NCBI RefSeq assembly: GCF_007859945.1
Contig: NZ_SJPQ01000001.1
Coordinates: 1,997,017 to 2,061,016, forward strand
Direction: 5' to 3'
Origin: Pseudobythopirellula maris
GTDB taxonomy: Bacteria > Planctomycetota > Planctomycetia > Pirellulales > Lacipirellulaceae
DNA length: 64,000 nt
Positions 1 to 9,035 of the stretch are shown here, in pieces; position 1 is the first letter of the stretch; the number at the start of each line of letters is the position of its first letter. The translations under genes and the position numbers were made by a program. The notes beneath the pieces are model-generated. The model ran no database searches, was not told the DNA's origin, and was given only the letters and a program-made list of their open reading frames with translations.

Positions 1-104
1 ACGATGACGGCCGCGTCCGGGTGATCCTGAACACAGTTGCTGGCCTTGGCCGCGACGGTGTCGCACGCCTCGGTGGCCGCGCACGGTTGGTTTTGGTTGT
101 CCAT
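1..104 (-). CDS. Small DUF883/ElaB-like protein, N-terminal part only (runs off the window)
   Basis: Reading the minus strand from an ATG at 104 gives an uninterrupted frame to the window edge. It starts MDNQNQPCAATEACDT and continues into a segment ending NCVQDHPDAAVI. About 34 codons are visible. The Asp-His-Pro stretch just before a presumably hydrophobic tail resembles the ElaB/DUF883 layout, in which a helical stalk leads to a glycine-rich inner-membrane anchor. The next gene on the same strand ends in just such an anchor, so the two are probably a related pair with a shared stress role. The C-terminus is outside the window, so the family call is inference. A strong ribosome binding site is not evident. 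Confidence 0.6.
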   Translation of the reverse strand, partial: MDNQNQPCAATEACDTVAAKASNCVQDHPDAAVI

Positions 105-189
105 TGTTTTCTCGTGGGTTGGAGTGACGCGTGTGCGAGAGGTCCAAGCACGCCCCGTGATACGCGGGGGCGGACTTTCGGCCGCTTGC

Positions 190-609
190 TCAGCGCGAGC
201 GGGTCATCAGGCCAACGACCACACCGGCGATGATGCCGGCGCCAAAGGCGACGGCGATCGACTCGGTCGGACGGCGGCGCACCAGCTCTTCGGCCTCGTG
301 GTGGCCCGCGGCGACCTGCTGGCGGACGTGGTCGACCGTGTCGCCAGCGGCGGCGGCGGCGTTCTGGGCGTATTCCTGCGTGGCCGCGACTGCTTGCTCG
401 TAATAGGGGCGGCAGTCGTCGCAGGTCTGGTTGAACCAGCTCTCAACCTCGGCGTAAGCCTCGCCGGTCTTGCGCTGGATCAAGCCGATGAATTCGTCGG
501 CCTGGCCCTCGAATTGGCTGAGCTCGTCGTCGTTGAGCTGGCCCCACTTCTGCTTGGCCTTGCCCTTGAGTTCGTTCCAGCCGCCATCGATTTGTTGTTC
601 GGTGATCAT
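190..609 (-). CDS. CsbD-like stress protein with C-terminal membrane anchor
   Basis: 139 aa from an ATG at 609, preceded by a GGAG-type site. Residues 1 to about 60 match the CsbD pattern (MITEQQIDGGWNELKGKAKQ, then GQLNDDEL and a Q-A-D-E-F segment). CsbD proteins are small general-stress proteins of unknown biochemical role. An alanine- and glutamine-rich helical stretch follows. The protein ends with RRRPTES and a glycine-rich hydrophobic segment (roughly residues 115-136) before MTRSR, the layout of ElaB/DUF883 proteins that bind the inner membrane. It therefore looks like a CsbD head joined to a DUF883-type anchor. The upstream minus-strand frame continues in-phase but has no protein character, so the internal ATG was chosen. 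Confidence 0.8.
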   Translation of the reverse strand: MITEQQIDGGWNELKGKAKQKWGQLNDDELSQFEGQADEFIGLIQRKTGEAYAEVESWFNQTCDDCRPYYEQAVAATQEYAQNAAAAAGDTVDHVRQQVAAGHHEAEELVRRRPTESIAVAFGAGIIAGVVVGLMTRSR

Positions 610-982
610 CGTGAGACTCCGTTTGGTGGAGGTGTAGTGAACAGATTTGTGTGTGGGTGACGCTTGGGTGACGGAAGCAGGGGGGACCAAAGCAAACGCC
701 GCGCCACGATCGGCAACGCCTTGCATCACGCCTCTATCGCCCGAGAAATCGGCGCCGCCCCCGTGGACCGCCCACGGCAACTGAGCAGCGCAAGCCCAGA
801 CTGGTCGCCGAGTGACCGCCCCAGCGGAGCGGGCCGCATCAGGCGCCCCGCTGCTGGACGCCAGCAACGGGCAACCAACGACCGGTCCGGCTGGCGGCAC
901 GCCAATTGCCTGAGAAGCGAGGGCAATAAGCGATCCCCTTCGAACCTTAAGAGCGTGTCGGTCAACGACGCGCGTCGCCACG
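610..982. other. Intergenic region between divergent genes
   Basis: 373 bases between the CsbD-like gene (minus) and the AI-2E permease (plus). It must hold both promoters. No confident -35/-10 pair, RNA gene or repeat was recognised, and open frames across it look like noncoding high-GC translation. Confidence 0.5.
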
Positions 983-2191
983 ATGACCGTCGAAATCAGC
1001 GAATCCCAACCCGCGCCCGTTCCCGCACCCGTTGCCGCGGCCAATCACAAGCGTCGTGACCCGGTGAAAAACCACGAAGCGGCAAGAGACAAGCCGGCTG
1101 GCAAGCAAGACCCCCAACAGAACGAAGAGGACGCAGAGAACGAGGCGCGGATGAGGAAGTGGCGCACCACGTCGCTAGTGCTGCTAGCGGGGCTGGCGTT
1201 CTTCTACACGCTCTACTTCGCCAAGGCGGTGCTCATGCCGATCACCCTGGCGGTGATGCTGAGTTTCGTGCTCAAGCCGGTGGTCGGCGGTTTGCGGAGG
1301 ATCGGCTTGCCCAACGCGGCGTCGGCCACGCTGATCTTCGTGGTCTCGGTCGCGGTGCTCGGCGCCGGGGCGACCTACCTCGCCGAACCGGCCAAGGCGT
1401 GGATCTCCCAAGCGCCTCGCGACCTGGCCAAGATCGGCCGCGACATGAGCGGCTACTTCGAGCCGCTCGAACGCATCGAGAAGGCCCGCGACGAGGTGGC
1501 CGAGATGACCAAGACGCCCGGCGCCGCGAGCCCGATCGCGGTGCGCGTCGAGCAGCCGCCGCTCACCAGCCAGCTGATGAGCAGCACCGGCGGGGTGCTC
1601 GCCAGCGGGGTGATCTGCCTGTCGCTGCTGTTCTTCTTGCTCTCGGCGGGCGACCGTTTCCTGGAGAAGACCGTCGAGCTGGCCCCCACGCGCCGGGCGA
1701 AGCGCGAGGTTGTGGAGGTGCTGCGTGAAATCGAGCACCGCATCTCGCTCTACCTCGGCGCGATCACGCTGATCAACGCCGGTCTGGGCGCTGTGATCGG
1801 CCTGGGGCTGTGGCTGATCGGCATGCCGAACCCCGTGCTGTGGGGCGTGATGGCGATGCTGCTCAACTACATCCCGTTCGTCGGGCTCGTGGCGGGCACG
1901 CTGACCGTTTGGGTCGCCGCGATGGCGTCGCTCGGCAGCCCCGGCCAAGCGCTGCTCGCGCCGCTCATCTACCTGGGCGCCAACGGCGTCGAGGCGAACC
2001 TGATCACCCCTTACACGCTCGGCAAGTCGAACGGCCTGAACCCGGTTGTCATCTTGCTCGCCGTGTTCCTGTCGGGTTGGGTGTGGGGCGTGGTGGGGAT
2101 CTTCCTCGCCGTGCCGCTGCTCATCGCCGCCAAGATACTCTGCGAGAGCGTCGATTCGCTCAACCCGATCGCGGTCTACCTGTCGCCCTGA
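983..2191 (+). CDS. AI-2E family transporter (PerM-like permease)
   Basis: 402 aa. After a charged, proline-rich N-terminal tail of about 60 residues come the hydrophobic segments of the AI-2E/UPF0118 family: two or three near residues 70-150, one near 210-230, and a dense block from about 260 to 390. That block contains the typical conserved stretches LLNYIPFVG and GWVWGVVGIFLAVPLL. Family members are inner-membrane permeases. Some export autoinducer-2 or act as Na+/H+ antiporters, so the substrate cannot be read from sequence. It ends 32 bases before the convergent histidine kinase gene. The long charged N-terminus is less usual and could mean a later start, but no in-frame ATG precedes the first membrane segments apart from one near residue 57. 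Confidence 0.88.
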   Translation: MTVEISESQPAPVPAPVAAANHKRRDPVKNHEAARDKPAGKQDPQQNEEDAENEARMRKWRTTSLVLLAGLAFFYTLYFAKAVLMPITLAVMLSFVLKPVVGGLRRIGLPNAASATLIFVVSVAVLGAGATYLAEPAKAWISQAPRDLAKIGRDMSGYFEPLERIEKARDEVAEMTKTPGAASPIAVRVEQPPLTSQLMSSTGGVLASGVICLSLLFFLLSAGDRFLEKTVELAPTRRAKREVVEVLREIEHRISLYLGAITLINAGLGAVIGLGLWLIGMPNPVLWGVMAMLLNYIPFVGLVAGTLTVWVAAMASLGSPGQALLAPLIYLGANGVEANLITPYTLGKSNGLNPVVILLAVFLSGWVWGVVGIFLAVPLLIAAKILCESVDSLNPIAVYLSP

Positions 2192-2223
2192 GAGACGGGC
2201 CGCCATCTAAGCGAGCCACGCCG

Positions 2224-4911
2224 CTACGCCAGATCCGCCAGCAGCCGCTCGAGGTCTTCGATGTCGGCCGGTTTGACGAGGTGGTGGTCGAACCCCGCCT
2301 CGGCGCTCTTGCGGCGGTCGTCGGCTTGGCCGTAGCCGGTGAGCGCGACGATCCAGGCCGAGCGCGTTCCGGGCGCCGCCCGCAGCCGGCGAGCGACCTC
2401 GTAGCCGTCCATGCCGGGCAGGCCGATGTCGAGGAAGACCAGCTCGGGCCGTTGCTCGGCGGCCGCCTCGAGGGCGGCGGGCCCGTCGGCGGCGGTCTCG
2501 ATGCGGTGGTCGCCGAGCTTGGCGAGCAACCGGCGGAGCATGTACGCCGCGCTGGCGTTGTCGTCGACCACCAAGATGCGCAGCGGCCGAACCCGCTTCT
2601 CCTCCACCGTCCCGGGCGAGGCGGGCGCCGGCGCCTCGGCCCGCGGCAGCCGCACCGTGAACACGCTCCCCCGGCCGACGCCGTCGCTGTGGACCGAGAT
2701 GCGGCCGCCGTGCAGGTGCACCAGGCGTTCGACCACCGTCAGCCCGATGCCGAGCCCCCCCTGCGAGCGGTCGAGCGACCGCGACGCCTGCGTGAAGAGC
2801 TCGAACACGTTGGGCAGCAACTCGCGGTCGATGCCCACGCCGTTGTCGCGGACCGCGACCGTGGCTCGCGACTCGTCGGCCTCGGCCACGAGTTCGATGC
2901 GGCCGCCGTTGGGGGTGTACTTCGCCGCGTTGTTGAGCAGGTTCTCGATGACCTGGGCGATCCGCACCGGGTCGGCGTCGAGCCACACGTCGTCGTCGGG
3001 CGTGGCGACGACCAGCTCGTGCTCGCGCGTCTCCAGGAGCGGCCGCACCGCCTCGGCCGTGCTGCGCATCAGCGCGCCGAGCTCGACCGGTTCGCGCCGC
3101 AACTCGATCTTGCCGCGCATGATGCGCGACACGTCGAGCAGGTCGTCGACCAGCCGCACGAGGTGGCCCACCTGGCCCTGCATCAGCGAAACAAGGTCGC
3201 CGGCGCCCTGCCCCTCGAGCGCCATCAGGTCGAGCCCGCTGCGGATCGGCGCCAGCGGGTTGCGCAGCTCGTGGGCGAGCATGGCGAGGAACTCGTCCTT
3301 GCGCCGGTCCGCCTCCTTGAGGGCCTCCTCGGCCTGCCGCTGGTCGGTGATGTCCGTGTTCGTGCCGAACCAACGCAAGATGCGGCCCGAGGCGTCGCGG
3401 ATCGGCAACGCGCGCGACAGGAACCAGCGGTACTCGCCGTCCTTGCCGCGGAGCGGGAAGGTGTCTTCCCACGGCTCGCCGGTGTCCCACGAGTACTGGA
3501 GCCGCTCGACGACGCCCTCGATGTAATCGGGGTGGTGCACGTCGCGCCAGCCCCAGCCCTGCATTTCCTCGAGCGTGGTGCCGGTGTAGTCGTACCAGCG
3601 CTGGTTGTACCAGAAGATCCAGCCCTGGGCGTCGGCCACCCAGGCGAACTGGGCCATGTTGTCGGCCAGCATGCGGAACCGCTCTTCGCTCTCGCGCAGC
3701 GCCTCGGCGAACCTCTTGCGCTCGTCGACGTCGAGGTTCACGCCGATCATCCGCAGCGGCTTGCCGGCGTCGTCGTAGTAGAACGCCGCCTCGCCCGCGA
3801 GCCACCGCCGCCGCCCGTCGGGCAGCACCGCGCGGAACTCGTAGGAGCACTCGTCCAGCCCCGCGGCCATGTCGTCTTCGATCTGCTTGGTCACACGTTC
3901 GGCGTCTTCCGGCACGACGCGTCGCCGCCAGCCGTCGATATCGCCCTCGAAGTCGCCCTCCTCCAGGCCGTAGAGTTCCTCGAGCTCCGGCGACCAGATG
4001 ATCTTGCCCACCTCCAGGTCCCAGTCGAACACGCCCGAGCCGCTCGCCCGCAACGCGAGCCGCAGGCGGTGCTCGTTCTCGCGCATCCGCCTCTCGGCGA
4101 GCCGGCGATCGGAGATGTCTTCGACCACGGCGATGAAGCGTTGTGGCTTGCCCCGCTCGTCGAGCAGCAGGCTGACCGTCTTGAGGCACAGCACGTCGGA
4201 GCCGTCTCTGCGCAAATAGCGCTTCTCCTGCTGGTAAGAGGTCATCTCGCCCGAGAGCAGACGGCGCATGTTGTCGCGCGTGAGCTGGCGGTGGTCGGGG
4301 TGCGTGACCTCTTCGATCGACAGCTTGGCGAGCTCCTCGGCCGCGTATCCCAAGGTTTCGGCGAGCCGCTGATTGACCTCCTCGAAGCGGCCCCTCAGGT
4401 CGACGATCGCCATGCCGACGGCCGCCTGGTTGAACATCGCACGCAGCTGCTGCTGGCTGCTCTGCAGGGCCAATTCCGACCGCCGCCGCTCGGTCACGTC
4501 GACGCACGAGCCGGTGTAGCCGGCGAACGATCCGCTCGTGGCGTACAGCGGGGCGCCGCTCACAAGCACCCAGGCGTACTCGCCGTCGTGACGCCGCAGC
4601 CGGCACTCCAGCGAGAACCGCCGCCGGGCGTGGAAAGACGACTCGTACTCGGTGAGCGTGCGCCCGCGGTCGTCCGTGTGGATCAACTCCGTCCAGCGGT
4701 CGCCGAGTTGCTCCTCGAGGGGGGCGCCGGTGAACTCCAGCCACGCCCGGTTGAACCACGTGGCCCGCCCGTTCACGCCGCAGATCCACATCATGACCGG
4801 CGTGCAGTCGGTCAGCGCCCGGAACCGCTCGTCCGGGTCGACGATGTCGAACGCGACCGAATCGGTTGGCTGGGGGGCGGCGCGCTGCGCCTCGGTTCGA
4901 TCGTGATGCAT
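2224..4911 (-). CDS. Hybrid sensor histidine kinase, four PAS domains plus receiver
   Basis: 895 aa from the ATG at 4911; an upstream TTG at 4950 is possible. There is no signal peptide or membrane segment, so it is probably cytoplasmic. Four tandem PAS/PAC units fill residues about 15-530, with repeated PAC ends such as FIAVVEDISDRR and WFGTNTDITDQR. HisKA follows with the phospho-acceptor histidine in FLAMLAHELRNPL. HATPase_c then has the N box (ENLLNNAAKYT), G1 (DNGVGID) and G2 (GGLGIGL). A C-terminal receiver has the acidic pair in VVDDN, the phosphorylatable Asp in LVFLDIGLPGMDG and Lys in HLVKP. The phosphorelay probably ends in an unlinked output protein, since no partner regulator is adjacent. 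PAS domains often sense redox, light or small ligands; which applies here is unknown. Confidence 0.93.
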   Translation of the reverse strand: MHHDRTEAQRAAPQPTDSVAFDIVDPDERFRALTDCTPVMMWICGVNGRATWFNRAWLEFTGAPLEEQLGDRWTELIHTDDRGRTLTEYESSFHARRRFSLECRLRRHDGEYAWVLVSGAPLYATSGSFAGYTGSCVDVTERRRSELALQSSQQQLRAMFNQAAVGMAIVDLRGRFEEVNQRLAETLGYAAEELAKLSIEEVTHPDHRQLTRDNMRRLLSGEMTSYQQEKRYLRRDGSDVLCLKTVSLLLDERGKPQRFIAVVEDISDRRLAERRMRENEHRLRLALRASGSGVFDWDLEVGKIIWSPELEELYGLEEGDFEGDIDGWRRRVVPEDAERVTKQIEDDMAAGLDECSYEFRAVLPDGRRRWLAGEAAFYYDDAGKPLRMIGVNLDVDERKRFAEALRESEERFRMLADNMAQFAWVADAQGWIFWYNQRWYDYTGTTLEEMQGWGWRDVHHPDYIEGVVERLQYSWDTGEPWEDTFPLRGKDGEYRWFLSRALPIRDASGRILRWFGTNTDITDQRQAEEALKEADRRKDEFLAMLAHELRNPLAPIRSGLDLMALEGQGAGDLVSLMQGQVGHLVRLVDDLLDVSRIMRGKIELRREPVELGALMRSTAEAVRPLLETREHELVVATPDDDVWLDADPVRIAQVIENLLNNAAKYTPNGGRIELVAEADESRATVAVRDNGVGIDRELLPNVFELFTQASRSLDRSQGGLGIGLTVVERLVHLHGGRISVHSDGVGRGSVFTVRLPRAEAPAPASPGTVEEKRVRPLRILVVDDNASAAYMLRRLLAKLGDHRIETAADGPAALEAAAEQRPELVFLDIGLPGMDGYEVARRLRAAPGTRSAWIVALTGYGQADDRRKSAEAGFDHHLVKPADIEDLERLLADLA

Positions 4912-5369
4912 GCCGAGCAGGGCTCCGTGCGATTGCCGCCACGGCGTCAACCGTGCGGGGGCCCTACATCATACGCCCACCGCCCCCGAGTCAGAACGCC
5001 CCCACGCCTAAAAAACACGCGCCGCCAACTGGCTCAGCACGGATCAACTGGCAGCCGGTCGACCAACACGAACGGGCGCCTCGCCAGTTGCCTGCTGGCG
5101 TCGGCGCTGCTTCAGACGCGACTACCGCGTAAGACTCTCACGCCTGTTCTGCAATCAGCTGTAGCCTCTGTCGTATAGCAATGCGTTCCGCACCGACGGC
5201 GCTGCCACCTACCGAACAAGAAAACCAAACCGCCGCACGCATCGTGCGAATCGGGGATGCGCAGCATTCACGACGGCGTGAACCGGCGTCGATTAGGCAA
5301 AAGACACGCTGCGGCTATGGGTAGTGCGCTCTAAAAACCCCTTGAGCGAGACTGCGGCGGTAGATTGGC
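4912..5369. other. Intergenic region, no gene seen
   Basis: 458 bases between the start of the histidine kinase gene and the stop of the sulfatase gene, both on the minus strand. It should contain the kinase promoter and the sulfatase terminator. No confident promoter, hairpin with T-run or small gene was identified. GC content is lower than in the flanking genes. Confidence 0.4.
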
Positions 5370-8300
5370 TCACCGGCGTTGCCGACGCAAACCCAACCCC
5401 CCCAAGCTCACGGAGAACAGGCAGAGGGCCGCGGGCTCCGGCACACTCTGCTGCGACACGGGATGGTAGTTGTCGCGCCAAACCGTGAAGTCGGCCGCGT
5501 TGACCCGCCCATCGCCATTGCCGTCGGCCAACGAGTCGCCTTCAACGCCGAATTGGTTCACCCACTCGTCGTAGTCGGCCATGTCGACTTGTCCGTCGCC
5601 GTTGTAATCGCCTTCGACAAAGATCGACGCCGCAGTGAGCACTCGGAATTGGGTCAGCAGCGAGCTGTCGACCGCCAGATCGAAAGAGAGTGTCATGAGA
5701 TCTTCGGAGAACTCGAATACTCCCAAGCCGTTGAGTTCGAGCGAACGGTCGCCTAGCTCGAATTCGCCCGCAACGCCCATGGCGAGTTCGACGCCGTCGA
5801 GAGTCGTTTCTTTGTACAGAACTCCCAAGATTTCTGTGTCGAAGCTGACCGATCCGCTCAGCTGCTCGACCCCTCCCGACTCGTCCGTTTCGGAGTCGAA
5901 GTGGAACAGGTAGCTCGAGTAAACCGTTCCCGATTCAAGGACCACGGAAGAGGGGTCGGCCGAGTCGCTGGCGATGGCGGATTCTCCCGCCACGGCGGCG
6001 ATGTCGAGCGTCAGGCTCGAGTCGAGCCGGTCGACCCGCTCGTGGATCACTCGCACGGCGCCGTCCATCTCGAGGTCGCCCGTGGCGACACTCACCGACC
6101 GATCGCCGGGGATCAGCGCGTCGCCGCTGGCGGAGACGACACCGAAGCCCGGGTCCGAAAGCAGAGCGGCGTAACTGCTCTGGACCGCCTGCGAGTCGAT
6201 CGCGTGGTTCAAGTAGCGGAACGAAGCGATCTCGCCGCGGAGCCAACCCTGGGTAAACGGCAGCGGGCCCGATCCGGAATTGCCGCCCACAAGCTCGGGC
6301 CGCTCGCCGCCGAGGGTCGCGATCGCGAAACCGGGGTCGTACTGGTCCCAGAGGAGGCTGCCGCGGTCGTCAACCGTGCCGTCCCCCGCCACGCCGTCGG
6401 CGCGGCCGATGCTCTTGCCGTTCGCAAACAGCTCGAGGTAGCGGCCCGTGGGGTCGTCGTTGTAGACGGCCGTGAGCTGGACGAAGTCCTCGGTCGGTGA
6501 GGCGAAGTCGTCGATGTCTCCGGTGACCGAGAGGCTCTCGCCGAAGTCGGAGAGGACGCGCATCCTCAGCTCGTCGTGGACGCCGTCGCTGTCGTCGTCG
6601 CCGAGCGTCAGCGACAGTCCGTGGCTTGTCGTGCCGCTCTCGAACAGCACCTGCTCGCCGTTGAGGTCGTCGACCCGGACCAGCAGCTCGAAGGCGACCG
6701 AGCGGTCGAAGTCGGCCTCACCCGTGGGGTAACGCGTGTTGGGGGATCGCTCCCGTTGGTCCGAGACATCGAAGAACCGCCGCCCGAAGCGGCTCTGCCC
6801 GTCGAACGAGAACGCCTGCTTGGGCGCCCCCGGCAGGTGGGTCGCGATCGCCTCCGTGGCGGGCGCCGGGCTCTCCTCAATCACCTCCCACGACTCGCGC
6901 CAGCGGTGCTTGATGTCCTCCGCCGAGCTCCAGACCCGATCGCGCTGGCCGATTTCGTCTGCCCGCCAGGTGAGGTCGACCGGCTTCTCGACCGCGTAGG
7001 GGAGCGAAGCGTCGGTGCTCTCGATCCAGTTGTCGAGCATCTGGCCGAGCTCCGCGGTCTTCTCGGGCATGGCCGCCGCCAGGTCGGTCGACCCGTTGTC
7101 TTCGGTCTCGGTGAGCGTGTCGGCGAGGTTGAACAGGTAGTCGCGGTCGGGATTGCCGTTCTCACCGTGGAAGCGGAGCAGCTTGTAGTCGTCCACGCGC
7201 ACCGCCGACGTGGGGCGGATGCGGTAATTGCCCCCGTTAGCGGCGTTGTGCGGGTTGTGGAAGTAGAGCGCCCCTCCCTCGGCGTGCTGACGCTCCAAGT
7301 ATTCCATGCCCGCCGGGAGCTCGCCGTCGTTCTCGAATAAGGGCCTCAGGCTGGCGCCCTCGATCTGTTCGCTCAGCGGCGTGGCGTTGCCGACCAGGTC
7401 GCTCACGGTCGAGTACAAGTCGGTGGTCGACACAGGCACGCGGCTGACCGTACCCGGCGTGATGCCGGGGCCCCGGATGATCAAGGGGGTGCGGATCCCC
7501 CCCTCCAGCAGGTGGGCCTTCGTGCCGCTTAGAGGGTCGTTGTTGGAGTTCACGTCTCGCGCGCCGTTGTCGGAGGCGTAGATCACGTAGGTGTTCTCCG
7601 ACAGGCCGAGCGTGTCGAGGTGGTCGAGCAGGTCGCCCACGCCGGTGTCGAGCGCCTCGGTGAACGCGGCGTAGCGGTTCTTGTTGTGGACCGTCCCCGG
7701 GGGGAGGTTCTCGTACTTCTCGATGACTTCGGGCTGGCCCTCGATCGGGGTGTGCACGGCGAAATGCGAGAGCTGCAAGAAGAAGGGCTCGTCCGCGGCC
7801 GTCCGGTCGTCGAGGAATTGCTTCGCGGCCTCGGTCTTCGCGAACACCGAGCCGGGGTCGTTCGCGCCGACCCCCCCGGCGCGCACGGGGTCGAACCCGA
7901 TGTCGTAGCCCATCTGAAGCGGGTCGTCCGGGCTGAGGTGCCACTTGCCGATGTGCCCGGTCACGTACCGCGAGTCGGCCGCCTCGACGCGCCGGGGTAG
8001 CGTCTCAAGCGTCGCGTCGAGGCGGCGCCACTCCACCGGCTTCAGCGGGCTGCTCGAGAAGTCGCGCGTCTCCATGTTGGGCCGGATGATGTCCGTCATG
8101 TAAGCCTGAGCCGGGCTCATGCCCGTGAGCAGGGCGGCCCGGGTCGGCGAGCAGACCGCGGCGGCCGAGTACGCGTCGCTGAATCGCATGCCCTGCGACG
8201 CCAGCGCGGCGACGGACGGCGTCTGGTAGAAGTCGCTCGCAGACCCCGGGATGTCGGGATCCATACGAACGGAGGTGCCGTTCCACGATTGGTCGTCCGC

Positions 8301-8414
8301 CAAGATCACAATCACATTGGGCGGAGCGGGCTGCGCGGCGGCGATCCGAGCGACCAAAACAACCAAAGCCGCGGCCGAAGCCAAGCACAACGATCTAAAA
8401 ATGCGGGGCGTCAT
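5370..8414 (-). CDS. Secreted modular sulfatase with LamG-like, dockerin-like and PEP-CTERM segments
   Basis: 1014 aa from the ATG at 8414, which opens a clear signal peptide (MTPRIFRSLCLASAA to AAAQPAP). The sulfatase domain covers residues about 30-520. It has the metal-binding NVIVILADDQS start, the formylglycine motif CSPTRAALLTG (Cys is converted to the catalytic aldehyde), IGKWHLS, and the SDNGAR metal ligand motif. Residues about 570-800 look like a concanavalin/LamG-type sugar-binding module. Near the end are two Ca-binding dockerin-type loops (DYNGDGQVDMADY and DGNGDGRVNAADF). The last residues VPEPAALCLF, a hydrophobic helix and RRQRR form a PEP-CTERM sorting tail. It likely desulfates an algal or mucin-type polysaccharide outside the cytoplasm. 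No anaerobic maturase or other sulfatase is in the window. Confidence 0.95.
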   Translation of the reverse strand: MTPRIFRSLCLASAAALVVLVARIAAAQPAPPNVIVILADDQSWNGTSVRMDPDIPGSASDFYQTPSVAALASQGMRFSDAYSAAAVCSPTRAALLTGMSPAQAYMTDIIRPNMETRDFSSSPLKPVEWRRLDATLETLPRRVEAADSRYVTGHIGKWHLSPDDPLQMGYDIGFDPVRAGGVGANDPGSVFAKTEAAKQFLDDRTAADEPFFLQLSHFAVHTPIEGQPEVIEKYENLPPGTVHNKNRYAAFTEALDTGVGDLLDHLDTLGLSENTYVIYASDNGARDVNSNNDPLSGTKAHLLEGGIRTPLIIRGPGITPGTVSRVPVSTTDLYSTVSDLVGNATPLSEQIEGASLRPLFENDGELPAGMEYLERQHAEGGALYFHNPHNAANGGNYRIRPTSAVRVDDYKLLRFHGENGNPDRDYLFNLADTLTETEDNGSTDLAAAMPEKTAELGQMLDNWIESTDASLPYAVEKPVDLTWRADEIGQRDRVWSSAEDIKHRWRESWEVIEESPAPATEAIATHLPGAPKQAFSFDGQSRFGRRFFDVSDQRERSPNTRYPTGEADFDRSVAFELLVRVDDLNGEQVLFESGTTSHGLSLTLGDDDSDGVHDELRMRVLSDFGESLSVTGDIDDFASPTEDFVQLTAVYNDDPTGRYLELFANGKSIGRADGVAGDGTVDDRGSLLWDQYDPGFAIATLGGERPELVGGNSGSGPLPFTQGWLRGEIASFRYLNHAIDSQAVQSSYAALLSDPGFGVVSASGDALIPGDRSVSVATGDLEMDGAVRVIHERVDRLDSSLTLDIAAVAGESAIASDSADPSSVVLESGTVYSSYLFHFDSETDESGGVEQLSGSVSFDTEILGVLYKETTLDGVELAMGVAGEFELGDRSLELNGLGVFEFSEDLMTLSFDLAVDSSLLTQFRVLTAASIFVEGDYNGDGQVDMADYDEWVNQFGVEGDSLADGNGDGRVNAADFTVWRDNYHPVSQQSVPEPAALCLFSVSLGGLGLRRQRR

Positions 8415-8951
8415 AAGGGGGAGGCAACGTGCGTGGGGCGGGAGCGGAGGGAGGGCGAGAACGATGCGTGGACACTTCAAACGCTTCGTGTCGCGATACC
8501 GGAAGACATGCCGAGCTAACCGTGGCCGGCCGCTTGCAACAGAGAAGGACAACAGCAGGGGGATCGGCCAACCACCCCGCAGCGCGTTGCATCTCTTTCT
8601 GCGAGCACGCCAAAGAATCGGGAGCTAAGAACGAACGAGTGGACGAGTCACTTGTCGGCCGGGTCAGACCTCCGGCCGACAGCATGCACTCAGGACTCCT
8701 TTGCACTCTATTCAGCCCTGTATTAACAGTCAATCAAACCGCGCAGCCTGGGCATTTACGCCCAGCCTTGGCGATCCCGTTTGCGATGATTTTCAGGGAC
8801 TCTTCGCAAGGCCTTCATGAGATCCTCACTAAATCGCCTGACTTGAGCTGGCCACACGCATACAGACCGGACCGTCGGCGCCAGGCATAGAACCCAAACG
8901 ACTTGGGCTGTCGTGCTCACCAGCATCCCAGAAAACCGCGCAAGAGCGCTG
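8415..8951. other. Intergenic region upstream of the sulfatase gene
   Basis: About 540 bases with no convincing coding frame. It includes a small inverted repeat at 8748-8765 (CTGGGC, six bases, GCCCAG) with no clear T-run. The sulfatase promoter should lie near 8420-8500, but no standard -35/-10 pair was found. Confidence 0.4.
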
Positions 8952-8992
8952 GCTCCCCCCTTGCTAGCCTTCAGAGGTTAGCCAGGGGGAGC
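8952..8992 (-). terminator. Stem-loop downstream of the RNase E/G gene
   Basis: A long imperfect inverted repeat lies just past the minus-strand stop at 9036. The left arm is at 8952-8969, the loop 8970-8975 and the right arm 8976-8992. The arms share GCTCCCCC/GGGGGAGC and GCTAGCC/GGTTAGC. There is no strong U-tract, so it may act as a transcript-end stabiliser and not as a classic intrinsic terminator. Confidence 0.5.
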
Positions 8993-9035
8993 TGAGTGAG
9001 CTCAGTCTGATGGGGGGCCAAACTACGCGGGGCTT

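Noticed and set aside
1810..5178. Plus-strand open frame of 1122 codons opposite the histidine kinase
   Set aside because: Arg/Pro/His-rich translation antisense to a clearly conserved kinase; it is a by-product of high GC codon usage.
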